Shown: positions 6,671-13,932, counted from the first letter of the stretch. The stretch is 21,013 nt of DNA from JBCBGF01 sp038526915 (GCA_038526915.1 JBCBGF010000017.1:1-21013); one strand, 5' to 3'. The notes: a model not told the origin generated them from the letters alone. Made by a program: numbers and translations.

Positions 6671-6718
6671 GCCCGACCGATAGGTCGGGCAGCCCCCACC
6701 CGCGGTCGGGGACTGCCC
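6671..6718. repeat. Overlapping inverted repeats that can form competing hairpins
   Basis: GCCCGACC (6671-6678) pairs with GGTCGGGC (6683-6690) around GATA. The second half of that arm also belongs to GGGCAGCCCC (6687-6696), which can pair with GGGGACTGCCC (6708-6718). The two folds exclude each other. The block lies between the convergent DUF4304 remnant and the minus-strand P-loop gene. No T-run supports a terminator. It may be a dispersed palindromic element; it shares GACTGCCC with the block at 14008-14134. Confidence 0.5.
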
Positions 6719-6766
6719 TTACCACGTTGAATCAACGTTTGAAGTGGTTAAATCTCGTTGGCAGCG

Positions 6767-7327
6767 CTACGCCACCGCGCGCACCAACCCATCCGCCTCC
6801 ACCCTCCGGCGCACCACCACCACCGGCACATGTGGCGCAACCCGCTCCACCGTCTCGATAATCCGCGGCGCCTGTTTGCGCTCGAAGGTCCAGATCCAGC
6901 TCAGAAACTCCCAATCCGGCAGCCCCTCGGGGCAGCCTTCGGCCATGTCCGGGCGCACGCGGCCATAGCTGCCAGCCACGCGGCGGGCGATGCCACTGAG
7001 GGCCACTAGTCGCGGCAGCCGCATCCAGATCACCAGGTCGCTGCGGGGCAGGCGGGTGTCCATGAAGCTCACATTGGTGCCGTCGATAACCCAGCGGTCT
7101 TCGGCGACGAACCCATCATGCCGTGCACGCTGTTCGGCCCGGTCGCGGACGGTCCAGCCGGGCAGCCACCGCATGTCGCGGTCGAGGGAGACGTAGCGGA
7201 GGTCAAGCGACGCGGCGAGGCGTTGGGAGAGGGTGGATTTGCCTGCGCCTGAGACGCCGATGACTGAGATGCGGCGGGCGGTTCTCAGGTAGCCGGCGGC
7301 GTCGTTTAGCGAGATGTAGCGGGGCAT
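6767..7327 (-). CDS. P-loop NTPase, adenylate-kinase/FlaR-like
   Basis: This 186-residue protein has a Walker A motif GVSGAGKST (residues 24-32) after a beta strand ISVIG. It goes on to VSLDRDMRWLPGW and WVIDGTNVSF and ends in a hydrophobic strand VPVVVVRRR. This layout is that of small kinase-like ATPases often named topology modulation protein or adenylate kinase-like; the substrate is unknown. The start is taken at ATG 7327 (MPRYISLNDAAGYL), but a GTG at 7363 that overlaps the stop of the upstream DUF4149 gene (TAGTG) would add 12 residues and allow coupling. It is the last of three minus-strand genes. Confidence 0.75.
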   Translation of the reverse strand: MPRYISLNDAAGYLRTARRISVIGVSGAGKSTLSQRLAASLDLRYVSLDRDMRWLPGWTVRDRAEQRARHDGFVAEDRWVIDGTNVSFMDTRLPRSDLVIWMRLPRLVALSGIARRVAGSYGRVRPDMAEGCPEGLPDWEFLSWIWTFERKQAPRIIETVERVAPHVPVVVVRRRVEADGLVRAVA

Positions 7328-7362
7328 GGCGGGGTCCGGCTGGGCGCGCCGCCAGTGTCGCA

Positions 7363-7758
7363 CTATCCGCCGGCGATCACCACCACGGCCCAGCCCGCGA
7401 TCCCGATCTGGATCAGCTGGATCACCACCGACGCGCCGTGGAGCCGTCCGAAGGCGCGCTTATCCTCGCGATCTGTGGCGGCGTTGATCTGGTGCATCAG
7501 GATTTGCCGGGCGTAGACGGTGCTTGCGGCAATTGCGGCCAGGAGGGCGGCGGCGAGGGGGGAGACGGCATAGGTCACCGCGGCGGCGACGGCGGCCAGC
7601 GCGATCACGGCGAGGTAGTAGTAGGGGAAGGTGCCGCGCAGGAGGGGGCGGACCTTTTCCATGGGCAATTGCGCGAAAAGCACCGGCGCGAAGCCGAAGC
7701 TGAAAAACACCATCCCGCCGAAAAGCGTGGCGGTCAGGAGAAGGGCGGCGAGGGTCAT
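7363..7758 (-). CDS. DUF4149-like small membrane protein
   Basis: This 131-residue, very hydrophobic protein has about four membrane segments, near residues 3-29, 44-64, 66-84 and 107-129. A polar loop QINAATDREDKRAFGRLHG lies before the last. The pattern and FFSFGFAPVLF segment fit the DUF4149 family of inner-membrane proteins, whose function is unknown. The ATG at 7758 is preceded by GGAGG with a 5-nt gap, which decides the start over the in-frame TTG at 7770. It lies between the oxygenase and the P-loop gene on the same strand and is probably co-transcribed with them. Confidence 0.75.
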   Translation of the reverse strand: MTLAALLLTATLFGGMVFFSFGFAPVLFAQLPMEKVRPLLRGTFPYYYLAVIALAAVAAAVTYAVSPLAAALLAAIAASTVYARQILMHQINAATDREDKRAFGRLHGASVVIQLIQIGIAGWAVVVIAGG

Positions 7759-7814
7759 CTGGGCCTCCAAATCATGCTGAGGTGGAGGTAGGTGGTTCGG
7801 GGCGTCTGGCCAGT

Positions 7815-8441
7815 TTAAGAAGTGACCCAGGCGTAGTTGAAGCTGACCGAGACGCGTTCCTCTTCGGCCATGTTCATGGGCACCTCATGGCGAAGCCAGC
7901 TTTCCCACAACAGCACATCGCCCACGTTCGGCGCGACATAGTGGAACTGACCCAGCCGCGGGTCGGCATCGCGGCGGCGGGGTGGGGCGGCCATCATCAT
8001 CGGCAGGCGCGGGTCTTCGTATTTGATCGCACTCGCGCCGTCCGGCATCGCAACGTAAGTCGTGCCGGAGATCACGCTTTGGGGATGGATGTGGCCGGTG
8101 TGGATGCCGCCCTCGGGCAGAATGTTGATCCAGATGTCTTCGAGCGCGAGTTTCCCTTCTCCCAGGTCGAAGGCGAGCGTATCGGCGAAGGCGGCGACGT
8201 GGGCGTCGAGCGATGTGACCAGATCGGCGAAGATCGGGAAGCGCCAGGGCAGATCGGTGAGGGAGGCGTAGGAGGTGTAGCCTGGGTAGCCCTCTTTCTC
8301 GCACCACTCCTGTCCGGCTTCGTCGTCTTCGGCGATCGTGAAGCACGAGGCTTCCAACTCGCCCGCATCGATTTGGGGGCCGTGGTCTGACAGGCGCGCG
8401 CGATAGAGCGGTGTGGCGAAGAGTTGGGTGATCTCGGGCAT
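7815..8441 (-). CDS. TIGR02466-type putative 2OG-Fe(II) oxygenase
   Basis: This 208-residue protein begins MPEITQLFATPLYRARL, typical of the family. The double-stranded beta-helix features are HTGHIHPQSVISGTTYV (114-130), GDVLLWESWLRHEVPMN (174-190) and RVSVSFNYAW (196-205). The His residues in HTGHIHP and RHEVP are the probable iron ligands, and the Arg in RVSVSFNYAW probably binds 2-oxoglutarate. The substrate is unknown. The ATG at 8441 has AAAGG about 9 nt upstream. It is divergent from bciA across a 100-bp gap and heads the minus-strand trio. I see no convincing promoter in that gap. Confidence 0.85.
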   Translation of the reverse strand: MPEITQLFATPLYRARLSDHGPQIDAGELEASCFTIAEDDEAGQEWCEKEGYPGYTSYASLTDLPWRFPIFADLVTSLDAHVAAFADTLAFDLGEGKLALEDIWINILPEGGIHTGHIHPQSVISGTTYVAMPDGASAIKYEDPRLPMMMAAPPRRRDADPRLGQFHYVAPNVGDVLLWESWLRHEVPMNMAEEERVSVSFNYAWVTS

Positions 8442-8541
8442 GGCGGAGCCTTTCGCGGTGGTGGCCTGTCGATTGCGGATATGGGCGCGGGATGCAAGGG
8501 CGGGCTTGCCAAGCGCGCCGGATTGGCGGCCTATCGGGGCC

Positions 8542-9501
8542 ATGGTGCAGGGTGACCAAACAAAACGCGTGCTGCTGTTCGGCGCGACGGGCACGGCGGG
8601 GCAGGCCGCGGGGCGCGCGCTGATCCGGGCGGGGCACGATGTGGTGCGGGTGGTGCGACCGGGGCGTGCGACCGTTCCGTTTGCGGGTAAGACGCGGGTC
8701 GCGGATCTGACGGGGGCGGCTGAGGTGATGCGCGGGGGCGGTTTCGATGCTGTGGTGTCGTGTCTGGCGTCCCGCACCGGCGCGTCGCGCGATGCCTGGG
8801 CGGTGGATCATGGGGCCAACCTGGCGATCCTGCGCGCGGCCGAGGCATCGGGGGTTGGGCAATTCGTGCTGCTATCGGCGATCTGTGTGCAAAAGCCGCT
8901 GTTGGCGTTTCAGCGGGCGAAGCTGGCGTTTGAGGACGAATTGATGGCGTCTGGGCTGATATGGTCCATCGTGCGGCCCACCGCGTTTTTCAAATCGCTC
9001 GCGGGGCAGATCGCGCGGGTGCAGGTGGGCAAGCCGTTTTTGGTGTTTGGCGATGGTGAGCTGACGGCGTGCAAGCCGATCAGCGATGATGATCTGGGGG
9101 ACTTTATTGCGACCTGCCTGACCGACCCGACGCGGCAGGGGCGGGTTTTGCCCATTGGCGGCCCAGGCCCGGCGCTGACCCCGCTGGATCAGGGGCGGCT
9201 TCTCTTTGAGGCGGCGGGTAGACCTGCGCGGTTTCGGCATGTGCCGGTGGCGATGATGGATGTGATTGGAGGGGTGGCGCGGGGGCTTGGGTTGGTCAGC
9301 CGGCGCTGGTCGGACAAAGCGGAGTTCGTGCGGATCGGGCGATATTATGCGACCGAGTCGATGCTTGTTTGGGATGCGGCGGCGGGTCGCTATGACGCTG
9401 ACGCCACACCGGAGTTTGGGCAAGAGACGCTGGGCGCGTTCTACGCGGACGTGATCGCTGGGCGGCGCGTGGTGCAGCTTGGCGACCACGCGGTGTTCTG
9501 A
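8542..9501 (+). CDS. bciA: Divinyl chlorophyllide a 8-vinyl reductase
   Basis: This 319-residue NAD(P)H-dependent Rossmann-fold protein reduces the 8-vinyl group of divinyl (proto)chlorophyllide in (bacterio)chlorophyll synthesis. The dinucleotide-binding motif is GATGTAG (14-20). Strong family signatures follow: CLASRTGASRDAWAVDH (74-90), LSAICVQKPLLAFQRAK (111-127), SIVRPTAFFKSLAGQ (142-156) and TACKPISDDDL (175-185). These match plant DVR and purple-bacterial BciA as I know them. The ATG at 8542 has only a weak Shine-Dalgarno; GTG 8545 is an alternative. It lies alone between ribosomal segments, only 25 bp before the rpmC promoter and with no terminator after it. No PpsR-type TGT-N12-ACA site was found upstream. 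Confidence 0.88.
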   Translation: MVQGDQTKRVLLFGATGTAGQAAGRALIRAGHDVVRVVRPGRATVPFAGKTRVADLTGAAEVMRGGGFDAVVSCLASRTGASRDAWAVDHGANLAILRAAEASGVGQFVLLSAICVQKPLLAFQRAKLAFEDELMASGLIWSIVRPTAFFKSLAGQIARVQVGKPFLVFGDGELTACKPISDDDLGDFIATCLTDPTRQGRVLPIGGPGPALTPLDQGRLLFEAAGRPARFRHVPVAMMDVIGGVARGLGLVSRRWSDKAEFVRIGRYYATESMLVWDAAAGRYDADATPEFGQETLGAFYADVIAGRRVVQLGDHAVF

Positions 9502-9526
9502 GCGCGGGAGCGACGCAAATCCCCCC

Positions 9527-9555
9527 TTGCCAACGGAGTGCGGGCCGCCTATACG
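9527..9555 (+). promoter_or_regulatory. Sigma70-like promoter for the rpmC (spc) unit
   Basis: TTGCCA (9527-9532) and TATACG (9550-9555) are 17 bp apart, 25 bp after the bciA stop. Transcription would begin near 9562 and give a leader of about 75 nt. In the leader, CCGGT (9608-9612) could pair with ACCGG (9628-9632), placing the rpmC Shine-Dalgarno in a loop. Confidence 0.75.
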
Positions 9556-9635
9556 GCGCGCTCATCCACGTACTCCACTGGAATCAGGGTGACCCTTACG
9601 GGGCCTTCCGGTGATTGTTGAAAGGAACCGGCGGA

Positions 9636-9842
9636 ATGAACGCCAGCGAATTGCGTGACAAGACGCCCGATCAGCTTCGGGACGAGCTTGCAAGCCTGAA
9701 AAAAGAAGCCTTCAACCTGCGTTTCCAGCAGGCGACGGGTGCCATTGAGAACACCGCGCAGATGCGCAAGGTGCGGCGCGATGCGGCCCGGGTGAAGACC
9801 ATTCTGAACGAAAAAGCGGCCGCTGCCGCGTCGGAGGCGTAA
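9636..9842 (+). CDS. rpmC: 50S ribosomal protein L29
   Basis: This 68-residue, two-helix protein sits near the exit tunnel beside L23. It begins MNASELRDKTPDQLRDELAS, and the family motif KKEAFNLRFQQATGAIENT is followed by RRDAARVKTIL. AAAGGA precedes the ATG. It is the first gene of a unit detached from rplP, its usual neighbour. The tail is short and Ala-rich. Confidence 0.97.
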   Translation: MNASELRDKTPDQLRDELASLKKEAFNLRFQQATGAIENTAQMRKVRRDAARVKTILNEKAAAAASEA

Positions 9843-9845
9843 GAC

Positions 9846-10076
9846 ATGCCCAAGAGAATCCTGTCCGGCGTCGTCACCAGCGACAAGAACGAACAGACCG
9901 TCACAGTTCTGGTCGAACGCCGCTATACGCATCCGAAGATGAAAAAGACCGTGCGCGCCTCGAAAAAATACCGCGCGCATGATCCCAAGAACGCATTCAA
10001 GGTGGGCGACAGCGTGCGCATCCAGGAATGCGCGCCGATATCGAAGACGAAACGCTGGGAGGTTGTGACCGCCTGA
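9846..10076 (+). CDS. rpsQ: 30S ribosomal protein S17
   Basis: This 76-residue OB-fold protein is an early 16S rRNA binder. It begins MPKRILSGVVTSDKNEQTVTV and contains the conserved RRYTHPKMKKTVRASKKYRA and VRIQECAPISKTKRW. GGAGG in the end of rpmC serves as its Shine-Dalgarno, and only 3 nt separate the genes. An 80-nt structured gap follows before rplN, longer than most gaps in this unit. Confidence 0.97.
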   Translation: MPKRILSGVVTSDKNEQTVTVLVERRYTHPKMKKTVRASKKYRAHDPKNAFKVGDSVRIQECAPISKTKRWEVVTA

Positions 10077-10094
10077 ACCGGCGCCACAACACCC

Positions 10095-10138
10095 GGTTTG
10101 ATCGAAACCCTGGGGACGAAGGCTAGCAAAGCCCCCCA
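10095..10138 (+). promoter_or_regulatory. Tandem hairpins between rpsQ and rplN
   Basis: The first hairpin is GGTTT-GATCG-AAACC (10095-10109). The second has TGGGG (10111-10115) and GGCT (10121-10124) pairing with the continuous AGCCCCCCA (10130-10138), with a bulge ACGAA and loop AGCAA. They end 18 nt before the rplN start, next to the Shine-Dalgarno GGGAGA. They could be a ribosomal-protein control site. In E. coli the S8 site lies elsewhere, near the start of rplE, so a function here is speculation. Confidence 0.4.
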
Positions 10139-10156
10139 AAGGTCGGGAGAAACCTC

Positions 10157-10525
10157 ATGATCCAGATGCAGACCAATCTGGATGTCGCTGACAATTCCGG
10201 TGCCCGCCGGGTTCAGTGCATCAAGGTCCTCGGCGGCTCAAAGCGGAAATATGCCTCAGTGGGCGACATCATCGTGGTGTCGGTCAAGGAAGCGATCCCG
10301 CGCGGCCGTGTGAAGAAAGGCGACGTGCGCAAGGCCGTCGTCGTGCGGACCGCCAAGGAAGTGCGCCGCGAAGACGGCACCGCGATCCGGTTTGATCGCA
10401 ACGCCGCCGTGATCCTCAACAATAATAATGAGCCGATCGGCACCCGTATCTTCGGGCCGGTGGTGCGTGAGTTGCGCGGTAAGAACTTCATGAAGATCAT
10501 CTCGCTGGCTCCGGAGGTGCTCTGA
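10157..10525 (+). CDS. rplN: 50S ribosomal protein L14
   Basis: This 122-residue protein has exactly the usual family length. It lies at the subunit interface, where it also contacts the silencing factor RsfS. It begins MIQMQTNLDVADNSGARRVQ and contains VKKGDVRKAVVVRTAKEVRR and FDRNAAVILNNNNEPIGTRI, followed by the C-terminal GPVVRELRGKNFMKI. GGGAGA precedes the ATG. Its stop overlaps the rplX start (TGATG). Confidence 0.98.
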   Translation: MIQMQTNLDVADNSGARRVQCIKVLGGSKRKYASVGDIIVVSVKEAIPRGRVKKGDVRKAVVVRTAKEVRREDGTAIRFDRNAAVILNNNNEPIGTRIFGPVVRELRGKNFMKIISLAPEVL

Positions 10526-10830
10526 TGGCTGCGAAACTCAAAAAAGGCGACAAGGTCGTCGTCCTTGCAGGCAAGGACAAGGGCAAAGAGGGTGAGATCA
10601 CCCAGGTGATGCCAAAGACCGGCAAGGCCATCGTCGACGGCATCAACATCTCGATCCGCCACACCCGCCAAAGCCAGGCGACCCAAGGCGGTCGTGTTCC
10701 GCAGGCGATGCCCATCGACCTGTCGAACCTCGCCATCCTGGACTCAAACGGCAAACCGACCCGCGTCGGCTTCCGCATGGATGGTGACACCAAGGTGCGC
10801 TTTGCCAAGACCACAGGGGAGGCGATCTGA
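10525..10830 (+). CDS. rplX: 50S ribosomal protein L24
   Basis: This 101-residue assembly-initiator protein of the large subunit has a KOW motif near the N-terminus (KKGDKVVVLAGKDKGKEGEI). The later NISIRHTRQSQATQGG and GFRMDGDTKVRFAKTTG match the family. It overlaps rplN and rplE by the A of their stop/start codons and has GGAGGT inside rplN, so translation of the three is probably coupled. Confidence 0.97.
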   Translation: MAAKLKKGDKVVVLAGKDKGKEGEITQVMPKTGKAIVDGINISIRHTRQSQATQGGRVPQAMPIDLSNLAILDSNGKPTRVGFRMDGDTKVRFAKTTGEAI

Positions 10831-11393
10831 TGCTGGATGCAGCCAATTACACCCCGCGCCTCAAAGCGCACTATACCGAGACCGTGCGCGCCGCTCTGAA
10901 AGAAGAGTTCGGCTATGGCAATGACATGCAGATCCCGCGTCTGGACAAAATCGTCCTGAACATCGGCTGCGGCGCCGAGGCGGTGAAGGACAGCAAGAAG
11001 GCCAAATCGGCGGTCGAAGATCTGACCGCGATCGCAGGCCAGAAGGCCGTGACCACCAAGGCGAAGAAATCCATCGCTGGCTTCCGGGTGCGTGAAGACA
11101 TGCCGCTGGGCGCCAAGGTCACGTTGCGCGGGGATCGGATGTACGAATTCCTCGACCGCCTGATCACCATCGCCATGCCCCGCATCCGTGACTTCCGCGG
11201 TGTCTCCGGCAACTCGTTCGATGGCCGCGGCAACTACGCCATGGGCATCAAGGAACACATCGTCTTCCCCGAGATCGACTATGACAAGGTCGATGAGGTT
11301 TGGGGCCTCGATGTCATTATCGCAACCACCGCGCAAACCGACGCGGAAGCGAAGGCGCTGTTGAAGCATTTCAACATGCCCTTCAACAGCTGA
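10830..11393 (+). CDS. rplE: 50S ribosomal protein L5
   Basis: This 187-residue protein forms the 5S rRNA complex with L18 and contacts P-site tRNA. Conserved segments are IPRLDKIVLNIGCGAEAV, ITAKKSI-like TTKAKKSIAGFRVREDMPLG, FLDRLITIAMPRIRDFRG and the C-terminal FPEIDYDKVDEVWGLDV. GGGGAGG precedes the ATG, which overlaps the rplX stop. Confidence 0.98.
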   Translation: MLDAANYTPRLKAHYTETVRAALKEEFGYGNDMQIPRLDKIVLNIGCGAEAVKDSKKAKSAVEDLTAIAGQKAVTTKAKKSIAGFRVREDMPLGAKVTLRGDRMYEFLDRLITIAMPRIRDFRGVSGNSFDGRGNYAMGIKEHIVFPEIDYDKVDEVWGLDVIIATTAQTDAEAKALLKHFNMPFNS

Positions 11394-11410
11394 CGCCGGA
11401 GGATATCGCA

Positions 11411-11716
11411 ATGGCCAAGAAAGCAATGATCGAACGCGAAAAGAAGCGTCAGGCGCTGGTGGAAAAGTATGCTGCCAAGCGTGCCGCGCTCAAAGAGATC
11501 GCGAATGATGAATCGAAGCCCATGGAGGAGCGGTTCAAGGCGCGGCTGAAGCTTGCCAAGCTGCCCCGCAACTCGTCCGCCACCCGGCTTCACAACCGTT
11601 GTCAGCTGACGGGGCGTCCGCACGCCTATTACCGCAAGCTGAAAATCAGCCGGATCGCGCTGCGTGATCTGGGCTCTGCCGGGCAGATCCCCGGCATGGT
11701 CAAGTCGAGCTGGTAA
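11411..11716 (+). CDS. rpsN: 30S ribosomal protein S14, zinc-free type
   Basis: This 101-residue protein of the 30S head is the long form typical of proteobacteria. It has a single Cys (in HNRCQLTGRPHAYYRK) and lacks the two CxxC pairs of zinc-binding S14, so it should not need zinc. The ATG at 11411 has GGAGGA upstream; a longer in-frame reading runs into rplE and is rejected. It lies 17 nt after rplE. Confidence 0.97.
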   Translation: MAKKAMIEREKKRQALVEKYAAKRAALKEIANDESKPMEERFKARLKLAKLPRNSSATRLHNRCQLTGRPHAYYRKLKISRIALRDLGSAGQIPGMVKSSW

Positions 11717-11728
11717 GGAGGGTAGAGA

Positions 11729-12121
11729 ATGAACGATCCTCTCGGAGATATGCTGACCCGCATCCGCAATGCGCAGATGCGTGGGAAGTCCACCGTGATC
11801 ACGCCCGCGTCCAAGCTGCGCGGCTGGGTTCTGGATGTGCTGGCCGACGAAGGCTACATCCGCGGGTATGAGAAGACGACCGGAAAGGATGGCCACCCGG
11901 CCATCGAGATCTCGCTGAAGTATTACGAAGGCACCCCTGTCATTCGTGAGTTGAAGCGTGTGTCAAAGCCCGGTCGCCGCGTTTACATGGGCGTGAAAGA
12001 CATCCCCTCGGTCCGTCAGGGCCTGGGTGTCTCCATCGTCTCCACGCCCAAGGGCGTGATGTCGGATGCAAATGCACGCACTGCCAATGTGGGCGGTGAA
12101 GTGCTTTGCACCGTCTTCTAA
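11729..12121 (+). CDS. rpsH: 30S ribosomal protein S8
   Basis: This 130-residue protein binds the central domain of 16S rRNA; in E. coli it also represses the spc operon. It begins MNDPLGDMLTRIRNAQMRG and has the C-terminal RNA-binding region with VYMGVKDIPSVRQGLGVSI and STPKGVMSD. TAAGGAGGGT, which includes the rpsN stop, is its Shine-Dalgarno. Whether it regulates this unit cannot be seen. Confidence 0.98.
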   Translation: MNDPLGDMLTRIRNAQMRGKSTVITPASKLRGWVLDVLADEGYIRGYEKTTGKDGHPAIEISLKYYEGTPVIRELKRVSKPGRRVYMGVKDIPSVRQGLGVSIVSTPKGVMSDANARTANVGGEVLCTVF

Positions 12122-12133
12122 GGAGGTCTGGCT

Positions 12134-12667
12134 ATGTCTCGTATTGGGAAAAAGCCGGTCGAGCTGCCGTCGGGGGTGGAAGCCTCTGTCTCGGGTCAGA
12201 CCGTGTCGGTGAAGGGCCCCAAGGGCACGCGTGAGTTCACGGCGACCGATGATGTTTCGATCAGCGTGGACGGCAATGTCGTCACCGTGGAACCCCGCGG
12301 CAAGTCCAAGCGCGCGCGCCAACAGTGGGGCATGAGCCGCACGATGGTGGCGAACCTCGTGGAAGGCGTGTCGAACGGCTTCAAGAAAGAGCTTGAGATT
12401 TCTGGCGTTGGCTACCGGGCGCAGATGCAGGGCAATACCCTGAAACTGTCGCTGGGTCTGAGCCACGAAGTGAACTTCGAGGTTCCGGCCGGCGTGACCG
12501 TCACGGCACCGAAGCAGACCGAGATCGTTGTGGAAGGGATCGACCAGCAGCTTGTGGGCCAGGTCGCGGCGAACATCCGCGAATGGCGCAAGCCGGAGCC
12601 CTATAAGGGCAAGGGCATCAAGTACAAGGACGAGTACATCTTCCGCAAAGAAGGCAAGAAGAAGTAA
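12134..12667 (+). CDS. rplF: 50S ribosomal protein L6
   Basis: This 177-residue protein of the factor-binding region near the sarcin-ricin loop has two similar domains. It begins MSRIGKKPVELPSGVEASV. Also present are NLVEGVSNGFKKELEISGVG, YRAQMQGNTLKLSLGLSHEV and the C-terminal IREWRKPEPYKGKGIKY. A strong Shine-Dalgarno AAGGAGGT joins it to the rpsH stop. Confidence 0.98.
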   Translation: MSRIGKKPVELPSGVEASVSGQTVSVKGPKGTREFTATDDVSISVDGNVVTVEPRGKSKRARQQWGMSRTMVANLVEGVSNGFKKELEISGVGYRAQMQGNTLKLSLGLSHEVNFEVPAGVTVTAPKQTEIVVEGIDQQLVGQVAANIREWRKPEPYKGKGIKYKDEYIFRKEGKKK

Positions 12668-12679
12668 GGGACGCATAGG

Positions 12680-13039
12680 ATGGCACTTTCCAAACGGGAT
12701 CTGTTCCAGAAACGCCGCCTGCGCGTTCGGAACAAGCTTCGCAAGGTGAACGCGGGCCGCGTGCGCCTGTCGGTGCATCGCTCGAACAAGAACATCAGCG
12801 TACAACTGATCGATGATGTGAACGGTGTGACGCTGGCCTCGGCCTCGTCGCTCGAAAAAGATCTGGGCGTTGTTGGCAAGAACAACGTCGAAGCGGCCGC
12901 CAAGGTGGGCACGGCGATTGCCGAGCGTGCCAAGAAGGCGGGCGTCGAAGAGGCCTATTTCGATCGGGGCGGGTTCCTGTTCCACGGTCGGGTGAAGGCG
13001 CTCGCCGATGCGGCGCGCGAAGGCGGGCTGAAGATTTAA
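12680..13039 (+). CDS. rplR: 50S ribosomal protein L18
   Basis: This 119-residue 5S rRNA-binding protein begins MALSKRDLFQKRRLRVRNKL. It contains RLSVHRSNKNISVQLIDD and the conserved tail AYFDRGGFLFHGRVKALAD followed by AAREGGLKI. The start is 12 nt after rplF. A 100-nt structured gap separates it from rpsE. Confidence 0.97.
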   Translation: MALSKRDLFQKRRLRVRNKLRKVNAGRVRLSVHRSNKNISVQLIDDVNGVTLASASSLEKDLGVVGKNNVEAAAKVGTAIAERAKKAGVEEAYFDRGGFLFHGRVKALADAAREGGLKI

Positions 13040-13043
13040 GGGT

Positions 13044-13118
13044 GAGGGGCCGGATTGGCCCCTCCGATGATCCGGGCCGTGTGGCACCGCGATTGAGATG
13101 AACGGCGCTGACCGCGCC
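13044..13118 (+). promoter_or_regulatory. Two hairpins in the rplR-rpsE gap
   Basis: GAGGGGCC (13044-13051) pairs perfectly with GGCCCCTC (13057-13064) around GGATT. GGCGC (13104-13108) pairs with GCGCC (13114-13118) around TGACC, and this second stem is flanked by a direct repeat TGAGATGA. No promoter or T-run is evident. They may act in RNA processing or partial attenuation; this is inference. Confidence 0.4.
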
Positions 13119-13139
13119 CTGAGATGAGGACTGCGATTT

Positions 13140-13718
13140 ATGGCAGAACGTGAAAACCGCCGCGGCCGGGGACGGCAGCGGGAAGAGGAAACCCCCGAGT
13201 TTGCCGACCGCCTGGTCGCGATCAACCGGGTGTCGAAGACCGTCAAAGGCGGGAAACGCTTTGGCTTTGCGGCCCTCGTCGTTGTGGGCGATCAGCGGGG
13301 CCGCGTGGGCTTTGGCAAGGGGAAGGCCAAGGAAGTACCTGAGGCGATCCGCAAGGCGACCGAACAAGCCAAGCGCCAGATGATCCGCGTGCCGCTGCGC
13401 GAAGGGCGCACGCTCCACCACGATATCGAGGGCCGCCATGGCGCAGGCAAGGTCGTGATGCGCACGGCCCCCACCGGGACCGGCATCATTGCCGGTGGTC
13501 CGATGCGTGCCGTGTTCGAGATGCTGGGTGTTCAGGACGTGGTCGCTAAGTCGATCGGGTCGCAGAACCCCTACAACATGATCCGGGCCACGATTGATGG
13601 CTTGCAGAAAGAGTCCTCGCCCCGTTCCGTCGCGCAGCGTCGTGGCAAGAAGGTGGCCGATATCCTGAAGAAGCCCGAGGCTGAGGCACCCGCTGAAGCT
13701 GCTGCAGAGGTAGCGTGA
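13140..13718 (+). CDS. rpsE: 30S ribosomal protein S5
   Basis: This 192-residue protein functions in translational accuracy and mRNA handling at the entry channel. The dsRNA-binding-like domain has VAINRVSKTVKGGKRFGF and VVGDQRGRVGFGKGKAKEVP. The C-terminal domain has GIIAGGPMRAVFEMLGVQDV and the segment KSIGSQNPYNMIRATIDGL. A basic N-terminal extension (NRRGRGRQREEE) and an Ala/Glu-rich tail make it longer than the 167-residue E. coli protein. GAGGA precedes the ATG. Confidence 0.98.
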   Translation: MAERENRRGRGRQREEETPEFADRLVAINRVSKTVKGGKRFGFAALVVVGDQRGRVGFGKGKAKEVPEAIRKATEQAKRQMIRVPLREGRTLHHDIEGRHGAGKVVMRTAPTGTGIIAGGPMRAVFEMLGVQDVVAKSIGSQNPYNMIRATIDGLQKESSPRSVAQRRGKKVADILKKPEAEAPAEAAAEVA

Positions 13719-13720
13719 GC

Positions 13721-13909
13721 ATGGCAAAGACGATTGTTGTCAAACAGATCGGTTCGCCGATCCGCCGCCCAGCCAAACAGCGCGCGACGCTGGTGGGCCT
13801 TGGCCTCAACAAGATGCACAAGACGCGCGAGCTGGAAGATACGCCCAGCGTGCGGGGGATGGTGAACTCGATCCCGCATCTGGTGGAGATCGTGGAGGAG
13901 CGTGGCTGA
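13721..13909 (+). CDS. rpmD: 50S ribosomal protein L30
   Basis: This 62-residue protein begins MAKTIVVKQIGSPIRRPAKQ, followed by ATLVGLGLNKMHKTRELED. Its length is typical. The ATG at 13721 is preferred over the in-frame GTG at 13715, since it gives the canonical N-terminus and lies 2 nt after the rpsE stop, with AGAGG inside rpsE. It is the last gene before the third break in the cluster; rplO, its usual neighbour, is 0.9 kb away. Confidence 0.97.
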   Translation: MAKTIVVKQIGSPIRRPAKQRATLVGLGLNKMHKTRELEDTPSVRGMVNSIPHLVEIVEERG

Positions 13910-13932
13910 GGGCTGCGTTCCGACGAGATGAG

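Noticed and set aside
8442..8541. Promoters or a PpsR site between the oxygenase and bciA
   Set aside because: TTGCCA and TATCGG are 20 bp apart, too far for a good promoter, and the TGT half-site lacks ACA at the right distance.
7885..8862. Overlapping frame rich in Arg/Pro/His across the oxygenase and bciA starts
   Set aside because: It is out of frame with the clear TIGR02466-type protein and shows no domain.
11963..13246. A 427-residue minus-strand frame opposite rpsH, rplF and rplR
   Set aside because: Its length reflects high GC content only; there is no family signature, and it spans several real gene boundaries.
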